Source: Leucobacter luti (lineage in GTDB: Bacteria > Actinomycetota > Actinomycetes > Actinomycetales > Microbacteriaceae). From it: 64,000 bases of DNA. The translations under genes and the position numbers were made by a program. The DNA lies in assembly GCF_019464495.1 (NCBI RefSeq), contig NZ_CP080492.1:558001-622000 (forward strand), read 5' to 3'. The notes under the pieces were generated by a model. The model had not been told where the DNA came from. It worked only from the letters and a program-made list of their open reading frames with translations, and did no database searches. Shown here piece by piece: positions 28,812 through 38,178 of the stretch (position 1 is the stretch's first letter; every line of letters starts with the position of its first letter).

Positions 28812-30238
28812 TGCCCTGTGGCCTCAAACCGGCCGCGCAGTGCGTCGACGACCTGCGGAATGATCCGGTACACGCTGCCGCAGCTCATAGTGACCATCAC
28901 GTCCCCCGGACGCGCGATCTCCGCGAGGTGGTCAGCAGCGCGCTGCCAATCGTCGATGTATGCAACGCGCTCCTGGTCAGTGAAGTCGTTGGAGACGAGC
29001 GCTCCGGTAACCTCAGGGACCGGGTCCTCGCGCGCACCGTCGACCGAAAGGACGACCGTGTAGTCGGCGCCGTGCTCAAGCACCTCAGCGAACTCGCGAT
29101 GGAACATGCTGGTGCGGCTATAGAGATGGGGCTGGTGGATCGCCACGAGTCGCCCCTCGCCGACAACGGCTCGCGCAGAGTCGAGCAGCGCTGCAACCTC
29201 AGTGGGGTGGTGGGCGTAGTCGTCATACACTCGGACGCCGCCGACCTCAGCGTGGAACTCGAAGCGGCGCTTTGTACCGCCGAACCCTGCGATCGCAGCG
29301 AGCGCAGCGCCAGCTTCATACCCGAGCCCGGTGAGCACGGCGAGCGAGCCCACTGCGTTGATGGCGTTGTGCCGACCGTAGACCTCAAGCTGCGCTGAAT
29401 GCTGCGCGCCATCGATCTCAACGGTGAAACGGACCGGACCGGAGTCGTCGATCGACACAATCCGAACATCTGCATCGGTGGCCTCGCCGAAGGTGCGAAT
29501 GGGGGTCGTCTCCCCCGCAGCGGCGTCAGCGCGCAGCGCCGTGAGGACTTCCAGTGCACCGGGATCATCAGAGGAGATCACGACGAGATCGCGTGCAGCG
29601 CGCGCGAAATCCACGAAGGCCTGCATGAACGCCTCGCGGGAGCCATAGAAGTCAAGGTGCTCGGGATCGACGTTGGTGATCAACGCAACCGACGTGTCAT
29701 AGAGCAAGAATGATTTGTCAGACTCGTCCGCCTCGATCACGAACAACTCGTCGTTGCCAGGCCCAGAGCTCACTCCGAGCGTCTCGATGATGCCGCCGTT
29801 CACAAACGAGGGATCAGTGCCCAGACCGAGGAGGCCGGTGACAATCATGCCGGTAGAAGTCGTCTTGCCGTGCGCGCCAGCGACGGACACCACACGCTTG
29901 CCTCGCGCGAGCCAGGCAAGCGCTTGTGAGCGATGCAGCACAGGCAGGCCCTGAGCGAGCGCACGCTGGTACTCCGGGTTGTTCTCCCACAGTGCGCCTG
30001 TCACTACAAGCGTGTCGGCATCGCCCACGTTTTCCGCGCTATGGCCCACTGCAACCGGGATACCGAGCGCTTCGAGCGCCACGGTCGAGTAATTTGCACT
30101 GCGGTCGGATCCGGTCACCCGCACTCCGGCCTGGTGCATCATGCGCGCGATCCCGCTCATGCCGGATCCGCCGATGCCAACGAAGTGCACCTTCCCGAGC
30201 TCATCGGGGATGGTCATTTCGAGATCGGGGTAGATCAT
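28808..30238 (-). CDS. murC: UDP-N-acetylmuramate--L-alanine ligase
   Basis: Adds the first amino acid, L-alanine, to UDP-MurNAc. 476 residues with the N-terminal [17 protein letters not shown] nucleotide fold, the ATP loop [33 protein letters not shown] and [11 protein letters not shown], all MurC-specific. ATG 30238 is preceded by AAGGAGG at 4-5 nt; a start nine codons upstream lacks this site. In transcription order it should follow murG, but an MFS transporter gene and a strong inverted repeat lie between, so it likely has its own promoter. It overlaps ftsQ by 4 bp. Confidence 0.97.
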   Translation of the reverse strand: MIYPDLEMTIPDELGKVHFVGIGGSGMSGIARMMHQAGVRVTGSDRSANYSTVALEALGIPVAVGHSAENVGDADTLVVTGALWENNPEYQRALAQGLPVLHRSQALAWLARGKRVVSVAGAHGKTTSTGMIVTGLLGLGTDPSFVNGGIIETLGVSSGPGNDELFVIEADESDKSFLLYDTSVALITNVDPEHLDFYGSREAFMQAFVDFARAARDLVVISSDDPGALEVLTALRADAAAGETTPIRTFGEATDADVRIVSIDDSGPVRFTVEIDGAQHSAQLEVYGRHNAINAVGSLAVLTGLGYEAGAALAAIAGFGGTKRRFEFHAEVGGVRVYDDYAHHPTEVAALLDSARAVVGEGRLVAIHQPHLYSRTSMFHREFAEVLEHGADYTVVLSVDGAREDPVPEVTGALVSNDFTDQERVAYIDDWQRAADHLAEIARPGDVMVTMSCGSVYRIIPQVVDALRGRFEATGQ

Positions 30239-30445
30239 GGATCCTCCTTGCGGGTCGACAGTCAAGCGTACCGCGCGTGCCCTGCGACGCGGGTGCGAGC
30301 GGCCCCGGCGTGTTCCCAGACCCTATGCTGGCTCCGCCGCGGGCGGCTCCTCACCCGGTCTCCTGACGCCCCCAAACCGGACCGCGAACGCTTCTGACGT
30401 GCGCAATTGCGTCGCTTCAGCGGGGGCGGGCCTGGCTCGGCGGGA

Positions 30446-30495
30446 ATGAGCTCGCGCGAAACCGGGTGAGCTCACGTCGGTTTCACTGAGCTCAT
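30446..30495. terminator. Multi-arm inverted repeat downstream of the MFS gene
   Basis: Nested complementary arms: ATGAGCTC (30446-30453) with GAGCTCAT (30488-30495), GAAACCG (30458-30464) with CGGTTTC (30478-30484), and a central GTGAGCTCAC palindrome (30466-30475). It begins 38 bp past the MFS stop. It could be a terminator without a T-run or an operator for murC. Confidence 0.5.
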
Positions 30496-30532
30496 GACGG
30501 CCGCGACGATCCGAGACCCGAACAGCCCCTGG

Positions 30533-31744
30533 CTACGCTCGCACCAGCTCCGCCGATGGCTTCGGCACGAGTGGCACTGCGAGCGCGGGGGTCAGCGCGA
30601 CAAGCGCGAGTGCGGCCGGTATACCGATCACCCCAATGGCCGCGCCGACCGCAGGGCCGACGGCGGCAGCGGCGAGGAACTGGCCAGTGTTCTGGAACCC
30701 GAGCGCACGACCGGCCCAGCTGGGGCCAGCAATCTCAGCCACCGCGGTGAAGGCGAGGCCATTGTCCGCGACACTCACACAGCTCGCGATCACGTACAGC
30801 ACAGCGGCGGGGATCCCCCATTCGAGCCACCTGAAGCCGGCCGCGGCGGCGAGGGTCACCACCCCGGCTATCGCTACGATGCGCAGCGGACGCAAGCGGG
30901 AGCCAGCGCGATCACTCCAGATCCCGACCACGATACGGCCAGCTGCCCCGGCAAACTGCGAGAACGCGACCAAGGCACCAGCCGCAAGCGCGCTCCAGCC
31001 AAACCCAACAGTGAACCAGACAAGCCCGAAGGTGGAGAGCGCGAACTGCGGCACTACGAGCAGCATCGAGGCTGCATGGATCCGCACAAGCGAGTTCGAC
31101 GCGCGGTACGGGCTGCCTGACTCCGCAGCCGCAGCGCGCGGCGGGCGAGCTGGATCCCGTACCAGCAGCACACACACCACGAAGCTCAGCACGACGAGCG
31201 CACCACCCAGGCCGAGTGCCGCCGACACCCCGAACGCGAGGGCGAGCGGCGGCACCCCGAGCGCAGCGATTGCCATGCCCAGGGGCTGACATGTCTGGCG
31301 AATTCCCATCGCGAGCCCACGACGCTCAGTGGGGAACCATCCGGTGATCAGCCGTCCGCTCGCGCTGTTCGTACACGCGGAGGCCGCCCCGCACGCGACG
31401 AGCGCGATCCCGAGTGCCCCGAGCCCGTCAGCGAGCATAGCGGCCGCAACAGTTGCACCGGTGAGCGCGAGCCCGATCAGGATCACCCGCCGTTCACCAA
31501 AGCGGTCGGTCGCAGCGCCCCAGGCGACGAGCGCGAGCACGAGGCCCAGATTCGGGGCCCCAGCGAGCAGCCCGGCTGTCGCGAGGCTGAGCCCCTCGTG
31601 CTCGTGCAAATAGGGGATCAGGAACGCGGGCGCCGCGGCGACCACCGTGGTGGCTGCCTGCGCGAGCACCATCGCCCCCAGGAGGAACCAGAGCCGAACA
31701 GGAACTCGAACAGGAGCGGACAGTGAGGAGGGTACGACGTGCAT
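30533..31744 (-). CDS. Major facilitator superfamily transporter inside the dcw cluster
   Basis: A 403-residue protein with about 12 membrane helices; the cytoplasmic loop between helices 2 and 3 reads GAATDRFGERRV, the classic MFS motif A. Homology looks closest to oxalate/formate antiporter-like or CynX-like MFS carriers, but the substrate is unknown. GGAG lies 8 nt before ATG 31744. It interrupts the usual murG-murC adjacency, and is set off by a 123-bp structured leader on one side and an inverted repeat on the other, suggesting an independent unit inserted into the cluster. Base composition does not obviously differ from neighbours. Confidence 0.88.
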   Translation of the reverse strand: MHVVPSSLSAPVRVPVRLWFLLGAMVLAQAATTVVAAAPAFLIPYLHEHEGLSLATAGLLAGAPNLGLVLALVAWGAATDRFGERRVILIGLALTGATVAAAMLADGLGALGIALVACGAASACTNSASGRLITGWFPTERRGLAMGIRQTCQPLGMAIAALGVPPLALAFGVSAALGLGGALVVLSFVVCVLLVRDPARPPRAAAAESGSPYRASNSLVRIHAASMLLVVPQFALSTFGLVWFTVGFGWSALAAGALVAFSQFAGAAGRIVVGIWSDRAGSRLRPLRIVAIAGVVTLAAAAGFRWLEWGIPAAVLYVIASCVSVADNGLAFTAVAEIAGPSWAGRALGFQNTGQFLAAAAVGPAVGAAIGVIGIPAALALVALTPALAVPLVPKPSAELVRA

Positions 31745-31747
31745 GGT

Positions 31748-31836
31748 GGGTCTCCGAGCAGCGAAAGCGGGGACCGGCGCAGCACAGCGAAGCCGCTACG
31801 GGGCGCCGGTCGGCGTCAGACCCCGCCGCGGCTTCG
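31748..31836 (-). promoter_or_regulatory. Possible structured 5' leader of the MFS gene
   Basis: Complementary segments: GACCGGCGC (31772-31780) with GCGCCGGTC (31803-31811), CGAAGCCGC (31788-31796) with GCGGCTTCG (31828-31836), and GGGTCT (31748-31753) with AGACCC (31818-31823). The first two pairs interleave, so they are either alternative hairpins or a pseudoknot. No known riboswitch class was recognised. Confidence 0.35.
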
Positions 31837-31867
31837 AAGGAGAAGCATCCGTGGCATGCGCCCGAGT

Positions 31868-32942
31868 CTAGCGCGCCCCGGTGGCCTCGTGCACCAGATC
31901 AAGCAGCCGTTCTGTTCCATCGAGCGTGCCAGCGCCGCGCGAGCGATCCGACATCTCCGCGAGTCGCGCATCATCCGCGAGCAGTGGCAGCAGAGTGCCG
32001 GTCACCCAATCCGGTGTGAGTTCCCCGTCCTCCACGAGCAAGGCCCCTCCTGCGGCAACGACCCCAGCAGCGTTGAAGCGCTGCTCACCGTTGCCGACCG
32101 CGTAGGGGACGAACACGGCCGGTACACCGAGTCCCGCGAGTTCACTGACCGTCGTAGATCCAGCACGCGACACTGCAAGGTCGCAGGCCGCAAACGCGAG
32201 ATCCATGCGATCGCAGTACGGGATTACGTGGTAGCCGTCGACGCCAGGATCCTCGATCTCCGTGAGCCCACCCCAGACATGCAGCACCTGCACGCCGGCT
32301 GCGACGATCTCCACGGCGGAGCCGGAAATGCCGCGGTTGATCGCGCGGGCGCCGAGCGAACCGCCGGTCACGAGTAGCGTGCGCCGATCAGGATCGAGCC
32401 CGAAGTGTTCGCGCGCGGAGCCGCGCAGGGCTCCCCGATCGAGCCCGGTAATCTCGGGGCGCAGCGGCATCCCTGTGACGCGCGTGCTGGATCGGCGTGC
32501 CGGCAAAGGTGACCGCAACATAGGGTGTGCTGCGCGCACCGAGCTTGTTTGCCATGCCCGGCCTGGCATTTGCCTCGTGCACGACGACCGGCACGCCCGC
32601 TTTCGCTCCGGCGCGGTAAGCGGGAGCGGCTGCATAGCCGCCGAATCCAACCACCACGTCAATCCCCCGGCTCCGGATCAGCTCACGCACCTCACGCACC
32701 GCGCGGGCGTAGCGGGCGGGGAACTTGAGCGCCGCCAGGTTCGGGCGGCGCGGGAACGGGAGCCGTTCGATGAAGACGAGTTCGTAGCCGCGCTCTGGCA
32801 CCAGCCGCGCCTCGAGCCCTTCCCTCGTGCCGAGCACCACGATCTCGGCGTCTGGCTCGGTCGCCCGGATCAGGTCAGCAAGCGCGAGCAGCGGATTGAC
32901 GTGTCCGGCAGTGCCTCCACCGGCGAGTAAGTAGCGGGTCAT
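31868..32942 (-). CDS. murG: Lipid II synthase MurG; frame split by an apparent indel
   Basis: Membrane-associated glycosyltransferase that adds GlcNAc to Lipid I. ATG 32942 overlaps the ftsW stop as ATGA. The N-terminal domain (RYLLAGGGTAGHVNPLLALAD, VVGFGGYAAAPAYRAG, HEANARPGMANKLGA) runs in one frame to about 32485; the C-terminal UDP-GlcNAc-binding domain (VTGMPLRPEI, LLVTGGSLGARAIN, RAGSTTVSELAGLGVPAVFVPY) continues in another. The span is one base more than whole codons: either one inserted base, or a lost CG from the CGCGCG run at about 32478-32485, which would give HARVTGMPL. All conserved parts are present, so sequence error is likely. Confidence 0.87.
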
Positions 32943-34171
32943 CGCGTCCTCGAGTTTCTGGGGTTGGTGCGTCCGGCTTCTGCCTCGGCAAGTTCCGCCT
33001 GGTACATCGTTCCGTCTCGGGCGATCGATACGACCACCCCGATCGCTGCAAGACACGCGATGAGCGCGGTACCTCCCGAGCTAATCAGCGGGAGGGGCAC
33101 GCCCAGCACAGGCAGGATCCCGATCACAACGCCGATGTTCACGAAGGCCTGGCCGACAATCCAGACGAGGATCCCACCAACCACAGCCTTGCCGAAGCGA
33201 TCGCGCGCTCGGGTGATCACTCGCAACATTACGACGGTGAGTGCGACGAACAATCCGATCACCAAGAGCCCGCCAACGAGTCCGAGCTCTTCGCCGATGA
33301 TGGCAAAAATGTAGTCATTGTCCGCGGCGGGCAGCCACGACCATTTCGCTTTCGAGCCGCCGAGACCGACACCGAAGAGTCCGCCACCAGCAAGTGCCCA
33401 CAGCCCGTGGAGCGGCTGCCACGCGAGGCCGCTGTAGTCGGTGTTGCCGCCGGCATGGCCGAAGAGCCTGTCGAGTCGGTTCTGGCTCGTTATCACGAAG
33501 AAGAACACCGCGAGGAGGCCGCCAGCAGCAATCACCGCGAGTGTTTTCCCGCTGATCCCGCCGAAGTACATGGCGCCAAACACCATGGCCGCCATGATGA
33601 GCACGGTGCCGAGGTCCCGCCCGAGCAGCACCACACCGAGGGCGAGCACGGCTCCGGGGATGATCACCGGGATCAACTCGTGTTTCATCTGCCCGAGCAG
33701 TGGCTCCTTGCGCAGCAGCACTGCACCGACCCACACGACGAGTGCGAGTTTGAGTGCTTCAGAAGGCTGTGCACTGAATCCGCCGATCTGGATCCAGTTT
33801 CGGTTCCCCCAGACCTCGACACCGAGCGGGGTGAATACCAGTAGCTGCAATACGATCCCGAGCCCGAGCAGCCACCAGGCCCAGCGCTTCCAGAACGTGA
33901 CAGGCAGGGCGGCGGCGAGCAGCATAATCGGCAGGCCGATGATCGCGAACGTCGCCTGCCGCCAGAACCCGCCGAAGAAGCCCTGATCATCGAGGTAGGA
34001 GGTGATCGACGATGAGGAGAGCACCATGATCAGCCCGAATCCGACGAGCAGAATCGTGATCGCGTAGAGCGCGATCACCGTGCGGTCGGAGCCGGGCCGC
34101 AACGCGGCGCCCAGGCTGATCCGCGCCTGGCCGAGGGCCCCGCGCTCGGATTCTGCCTGTCCCTGAGACAT
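32939..34171 (-). CDS. ftsW: Septal peptidoglycan glycosyltransferase FtsW
   Basis: SEDS-family polymerase of Lipid II, 410 residues with about 10 membrane helices. Typical segments: IMVLSSSSITSY in the first helix, GVEVWGNRNWIQIGGFSAQPSEALKLALV, DLGTVLIMAAMV and the C-terminal VLGVPLPLISSGGTALIACL. ATG 34171 is chosen because GGAG lies 8 nt upstream and it follows the murD stop by 4 bp; a longer in-frame start overlaps murD by 230 bp and is unconserved. Overlaps murG by ATGA. Works with FtsI. Confidence 0.96.
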   Translation of the reverse strand: MSQGQAESERGALGQARISLGAALRPGSDRTVIALYAITILLVGFGLIMVLSSSSITSYLDDQGFFGGFWRQATFAIIGLPIMLLAAALPVTFWKRWAWWLLGLGIVLQLLVFTPLGVEVWGNRNWIQIGGFSAQPSEALKLALVVWVGAVLLRKEPLLGQMKHELIPVIIPGAVLALGVVLLGRDLGTVLIMAAMVFGAMYFGGISGKTLAVIAAGGLLAVFFFVITSQNRLDRLFGHAGGNTDYSGLAWQPLHGLWALAGGGLFGVGLGGSKAKWSWLPAADNDYIFAIIGEELGLVGGLLVIGLFVALTVVMLRVITRARDRFGKAVVGGILVWIVGQAFVNIGVVIGILPVLGVPLPLISSGGTALIACLAAIGVVVSIARDGTMYQAELAEAEAGRTNPRNSRTR

Positions 34172-34175
34172 TCGG

Positions 34176-35705
34176 TTACTCCAGATCGAGCACGGCCGCT
34201 TGGAAGCGGCGACCGCGATCACCGTAGCTGTCGAACTGATCCATTGAGGCGGCGGCGGGCGAGAGCAGCACCGTATCTCCCGGCTGCGCGATCGCCAACG
34301 CTGCGGTGACCGCAGCGGCCATGACCTCTGATCCAGCGTCGATCTCAGTGACAGGGCGCTCTCCCAGGTGCCGCGTGAGCGCTGCGAGCACGGGGGCGCG
34401 GTCGACACCGATCACGACAGCGCCGCGGAGCCGGTGCGCGTGTGTGGCAACGAGCGCTTCGATATCGACGCCCTTCAGCAGCCCACCGACAATCCACACC
34501 ACATCGTGCAGTGCACGCAACGATGCATCAGCCGCGTGCGCGTTCGTCGCTTTTGAATCGTCGATCCACTGCACTCCGGCGTGCGCACCCAGACGCTGGG
34601 TGCGGTGCGGATCCGGAACGAAGTTCAAAATCGCACGTGCAATCTCCGCTGGCTCCACGCCGCGCGAACGTGCGAGGGCAGCTGCGGCGAGCACGTTTTG
34701 CACCATATGCGGCGCCGCAAGATCACGCTCCGCAAGCTCAGCAACCGTCACAAGCTCAAACGCTTCGCCCCGACGATCAGCGTGGAAACCGCGATCAACA
34801 AGAATGCCCTCAACCACGCCAAACCCGCTCGGAGGCGGGGTATCAAGCCCAAAGCTGATGGCGCGCGCGCCCTCGACGACGTCTGCTTCCTCGACCATGC
34901 GCTCGGTCGCGGGGTCCGTGCGGTTGTACACGCACGCGATCTGTGTGCCCGAGTAGACCTTTGCCTTGGCCGCCCAGTACGCGTCAGCGCTGCCATGCCA
35001 GTCGAGGTGATCGTCTGCGAAGTTCAGGCATGCACTTGCGTACGGGGAGATTTCTCCGAGGCGCTCCAGCTGGAAGCTCGAGAGTTCCACCACAATCACG
35101 TCATAGCCCTGGGGATCGCGCAACGCATCGAGGATCGGGGTGCCGATGTTGCCAGCAGGCGTTACACGGAGCCCCGCAGCGGCAAGCATGTGCGCAGTGA
35201 GCTGCGTCGTGGTCGTTTTACCGTTGGTCCCGGTGATACAAATCCAGTCTGCGATGCGAGGCGTCTTGTCACGCAGCCGCCACCCGAGTTCGATGTCTCC
35301 CCAGACCGTCACCCCTCGCGCCTTCGCCCAATTCGTCAAGACGTGGTCGGGACGGTAGCCAGGAGAGACGATCACGAGCTCAGGGTCGAAGCGCTCAAGG
35401 TCTGCCAATTGCGCGGCGTCTGCTGCGTCAGAGAAACGCTCAGCGCCGATCACGTCAAGCAGTCGCTCGCGCTCGGGATCCGGCGCACCGAAGATTACGC
35501 GGACCTGAGCGCCGAGCTCGACGAGCGTGTCAGCGACGGAGAAGCCGGTCACCCCGAGTCCCAGCACTGCGACGCGCAGGCGTGACCAATCGTGGTGCCA
35601 GCTCGTCAGCCCAGCTACCCGCTCCGCGACCATGTTCGCGTAAATATTCGCCTCGGTCACATCCGCTCCGTTCTGCGTCAGATCCGTCACTGCTGTAGCA
35701 GCCAT
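34176..35705 (-). CDS. murD: UDP-N-acetylmuramoylalanine--D-glutamate ligase
   Basis: Adds D-glutamate to UDP-MurNAc-L-Ala. 509 residues, slightly long because of about 40 extra N-terminal residues. The ATP loop [38 protein letters not shown] and WIDDSKATN are all present; the last is a MurD hallmark. The start overlaps the end of mraY by 19 bp; a later GTG or ATG is possible given the extension. Within the operon mraY-murD-ftsW. Confidence 0.95.
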   Translation of the reverse strand: MAATAVTDLTQNGADVTEANIYANMVAERVAGLTSWHHDWSRLRVAVLGLGVTGFSVADTLVELGAQVRVIFGAPDPERERLLDVIGAERFSDAADAAQLADLERFDPELVIVSPGYRPDHVLTNWAKARGVTVWGDIELGWRLRDKTPRIADWICITGTNGKTTTTQLTAHMLAAAGLRVTPAGNIGTPILDALRDPQGYDVIVVELSSFQLERLGEISPYASACLNFADDHLDWHGSADAYWAAKAKVYSGTQIACVYNRTDPATERMVEEADVVEGARAISFGLDTPPPSGFGVVEGILVDRGFHADRRGEAFELVTVAELAERDLAAPHMVQNVLAAAALARSRGVEPAEIARAILNFVPDPHRTQRLGAHAGVQWIDDSKATNAHAADASLRALHDVVWIVGGLLKGVDIEALVATHAHRLRGAVVIGVDRAPVLAALTRHLGERPVTEIDAGSEVMAAAVTAALAIAQPGDTVLLSPAAASMDQFDSYGDRGRRFQAAVLDLE

Positions 35706-36772
35706 TCACCGTAGAACGCTCCGACACCAGCGATCACGAAGAGGCCAGCAATGATCCAGAATCGGACCACAACTGTCACCTCGGCCCACCCTTTGAGCTC
35801 GAAGTGGTGGTGGATCGGGCTCATCAGGAAGATGCGCTTGCCCTTCGTCACCTTGAAATAGATCCGCTGCAGGATCACAGAGCCGGTTTCAATGATGAAC
35901 AGGCCGCCAATGAGCAGAAGCAGGATCTCGGTATGTGTGAGGATCGCGAGCGCAGCAATCGCGCCTCCGATCCCCATCGATCCGGTGTCACCCATGAAGA
36001 TCTGTGCCGGGTTCGTGTTCCACCACAGGAAGCCTGCGACACCGCCGAGGAACGCTGCCGCGATCACAGCGAGGTCCATCGGATCTCGCACCTCGTAGCA
36101 CCCGGCTTCCCCAGCCGTCGAGGCGCAGTTCTGCGCCGACTGCCAGAAGCCGATGACCAGGTATGCACCAAACGCGAAGATTGAAGCACCGGCCGCAAGA
36201 CCGTCAAGACCGTCCGTGACGTTGACTGCGTTCGTGGTCGCCGTGACAATCACCATCACCCAGATGATGAACAAGATGATGCCAGCTATCGGGCCGAGCA
36301 CCATGAAGTCGAAGGGCAGGTCGCGGAAGATCGAAATGTGCGTTGAGACCGGAGTCAAACCGGCGTCGTTTGCGAACTGGAGTCCCAACAACGCAAAGGA
36401 CACTGCAATGATGATCTGTCCGGCTATCTTCGCCCAGCCGCCGAGCCCCGCAGATTTCTGCTGCCTAGTTTTCATGAAGTCGTCGATGAATCCAACGAGA
36501 CCGGCACCGACTGCCATGAGAATGACGAGCAGTGCAGAGGGAGTCGGCTGCTCGCCCATGACGAGTTTGCCGACGAAATACGCGATCACCGAGCCGGAGA
36601 TGAAGATCAGGCCGCCCATCGTGGGCGTTCCGCGCTTGATCTCATGTTCCTTCGGGCCGTCAACGCGAATCGGCTGGCCCCACTTGAGTCGGTTGAAGAT
36701 GCGCACGAATAGCGGCGTGAGCAGCAGAGAATAGAGCAGCGAGAACCCGCCGGCGATCAACAGAGCGATCAT
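35687..36772 (-). CDS. mraY: Phospho-N-acetylmuramoyl-pentapeptide transferase
   Basis: Transfers phospho-MurNAc-pentapeptide to undecaprenyl phosphate, giving Lipid I. 361 residues with about 10 membrane helices. Signature regions are [35 protein letters not shown] with the catalytic aspartates, [26 protein letters not shown] and [12 protein letters not shown]. Its ATG overlaps the murF stop (ATGA) and its end overlaps the murD start, so translation is coupled through the block. Confidence 0.97.
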   Translation of the reverse strand: MIALLIAGGFSLLYSLLLTPLFVRIFNRLKWGQPIRVDGPKEHEIKRGTPTMGGLIFISGSVIAYFVGKLVMGEQPTPSALLVILMAVGAGLVGFIDDFMKTRQQKSAGLGGWAKIAGQIIIAVSFALLGLQFANDAGLTPVSTHISIFRDLPFDFMVLGPIAGIILFIIWVMVIVTATTNAVNVTDGLDGLAAGASIFAFGAYLVIGFWQSAQNCASTAGEAGCYEVRDPMDLAVIAAAFLGGVAGFLWWNTNPAQIFMGDTGSMGIGGAIAALAILTHTEILLLLIGGLFIIETGSVILQRIYFKVTKGKRIFLMSPIHHHFELKGWAEVTVVVRFWIIAGLFVIAGVGAFYGEWLLQQ

Positions 36773-38178
36773 GCGAAGGCCTCCCCCAGGCGATCGCCGA
36801 GGAAGCGGAGTCCCGCGGCGTTCGATGATTTCACAAGTACGGTGTCGTTCGGCTGCAGCGTGCGTGCGAGGTAGTCGAAGGCTTCATCCTGCTCGGCAAA
36901 AAACACGCTCTCGCCATCCCAGGATCCCTCATTGATCGCGCTGATGTGCAAATTGCGCGCCTCAACACCCACGACGACGAGCTCCGAGATTCGCAGCCGC
37001 ACCGCCTGCAGGCCGATACGGAGGTGCTCCTCGATCGAGTACTCGCCCAGCTCGCTCATCGCGCCGAGCACGGCAACTGTGCGTCCCTCCGGCTTCCCGA
37101 TCTGAGCCAGTGTGCGCAGTCCGGCACTCATCGAATCCGGGCTCGCGTTATAGGCGTCGTTGATGATCGTCACACCGTCGCGGCCGCCCAGCACTTCCAT
37201 ACGCCAGCGTGCGGCACGCGTTGCCCCCTCGAGCGCCGCGACAATATCTGCGAGCGACAGGCCGAGCTCATGGCCCACGGCTGCGGCAGCCAGCGCGTTG
37301 GTCACGTGGTGCTCGCCGAGCACGCGGAACACGACCGGCAGCGAGTCACCGGCGATGTGCAGGGTGAAGCGTGTGCCTGAAGCATCCGAGTCGATGTCGC
37401 TCGCGCGCACATCGGCCTCGGGGTTCCGGCCAAACCAGACCACGCGGGCGGCGGTCAAGTCTCCCATGCGGGTCACATACGCGTCGTCGCGGTTCAGCAC
37501 GGCCACGGCCTCAGCTGGAAGATCGCGGACCATCTCACTCTTGGTCCGGAACGTGGTCTCGATGCCACCGAATTCACCGGCGTGCGCGAGACCAACGGTC
37601 AGCACCACACCAATATGCGGCGGCGCCATCGCGGTGAGTCTGGCGATCTCCCCCTCGGCGCTCGCGCCCATCTCAGCGACGAGCGTGCGCGTATCTTCCT
37701 CAACCCGCAGCATGGTGAGCGGCCCGCCCACCTCGTTATTGAACGACTTCGCGGACGCCACCATCGGTCCGACGCGCTCCGCCATGGCCGCAACCAGGTT
37801 CTTTGTTGTGGTTTTCCCGTTGGACCCGGTGATCCCGACGATCTTGAGCACACCGGCTGCGCGCACACGACGCACGACCTCAGTTGCGAGTGCACCGAGA
37901 GCCTCTGTCGTATCGGCGACGAGGATCTGCGGCACCCGATCATCGGTCTCGCGTTCGGCGACGATGAGCGCTGCGCCTGCGTCAACCGCCTGTGCGGCAA
38001 ATCGGTGTCCATCCGTTTCTTCGCCACGGCGGGCGAAGAAGATCTGGCCCTGCTGCACTTCGCGGGAATCAGTCTGTGACTCCCCCGAGATCCGGTCCTC
38101 CTGCGAGCCACCGGCCGGACTCAGCACGAGCCGGCCGCCGACAGCCGTCGCGATCTCTGCGAGCGAAAGTTCAATCAC
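36769..38178 (-). CDS. murF: UDP-MurNAc-tripeptide--D-alanyl-D-alanine ligase
   Basis: Adds the D-Ala-D-Ala dipeptide. 469 residues: N-terminal domain with [21 protein letters not shown] sequence, ATP loop [28 protein letters not shown] and [12 protein letters not shown], the MurF fingerprint. Start ATGA-overlaps the murE stop and the end ATGA-overlaps mraY. It must accept the stem peptide made by the adjacent MurE, whose specificity motif is unusual. Confidence 0.96.
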   Translation of the reverse strand: MIELSLAEIATAVGGRLVLSPAGGSQEDRISGESQTDSREVQQGQIFFARRGEETDGHRFAAQAVDAGAALIVAERETDDRVPQILVADTTEALGALATEVVRRVRAAGVLKIVGITGSNGKTTTKNLVAAMAERVGPMVASAKSFNNEVGGPLTMLRVEEDTRTLVAEMGASAEGEIARLTAMAPPHIGVVLTVGLAHAGEFGGIETTFRTKSEMVRDLPAEAVAVLNRDDAYVTRMGDLTAARVVWFGRNPEADVRASDIDSDASGTRFTLHIAGDSLPVVFRVLGEHHVTNALAAAAVGHELGLSLADIVAALEGATRAARWRMEVLGGRDGVTIINDAYNASPDSMSAGLRTLAQIGKPEGRTVAVLGAMSELGEYSIEEHLRIGLQAVRLRISELVVVGVEARNLHISAINEGSWDGESVFFAEQDEAFDYLARTLQPNDTVLVKSSNAAGLRFLGDRLGEAFA

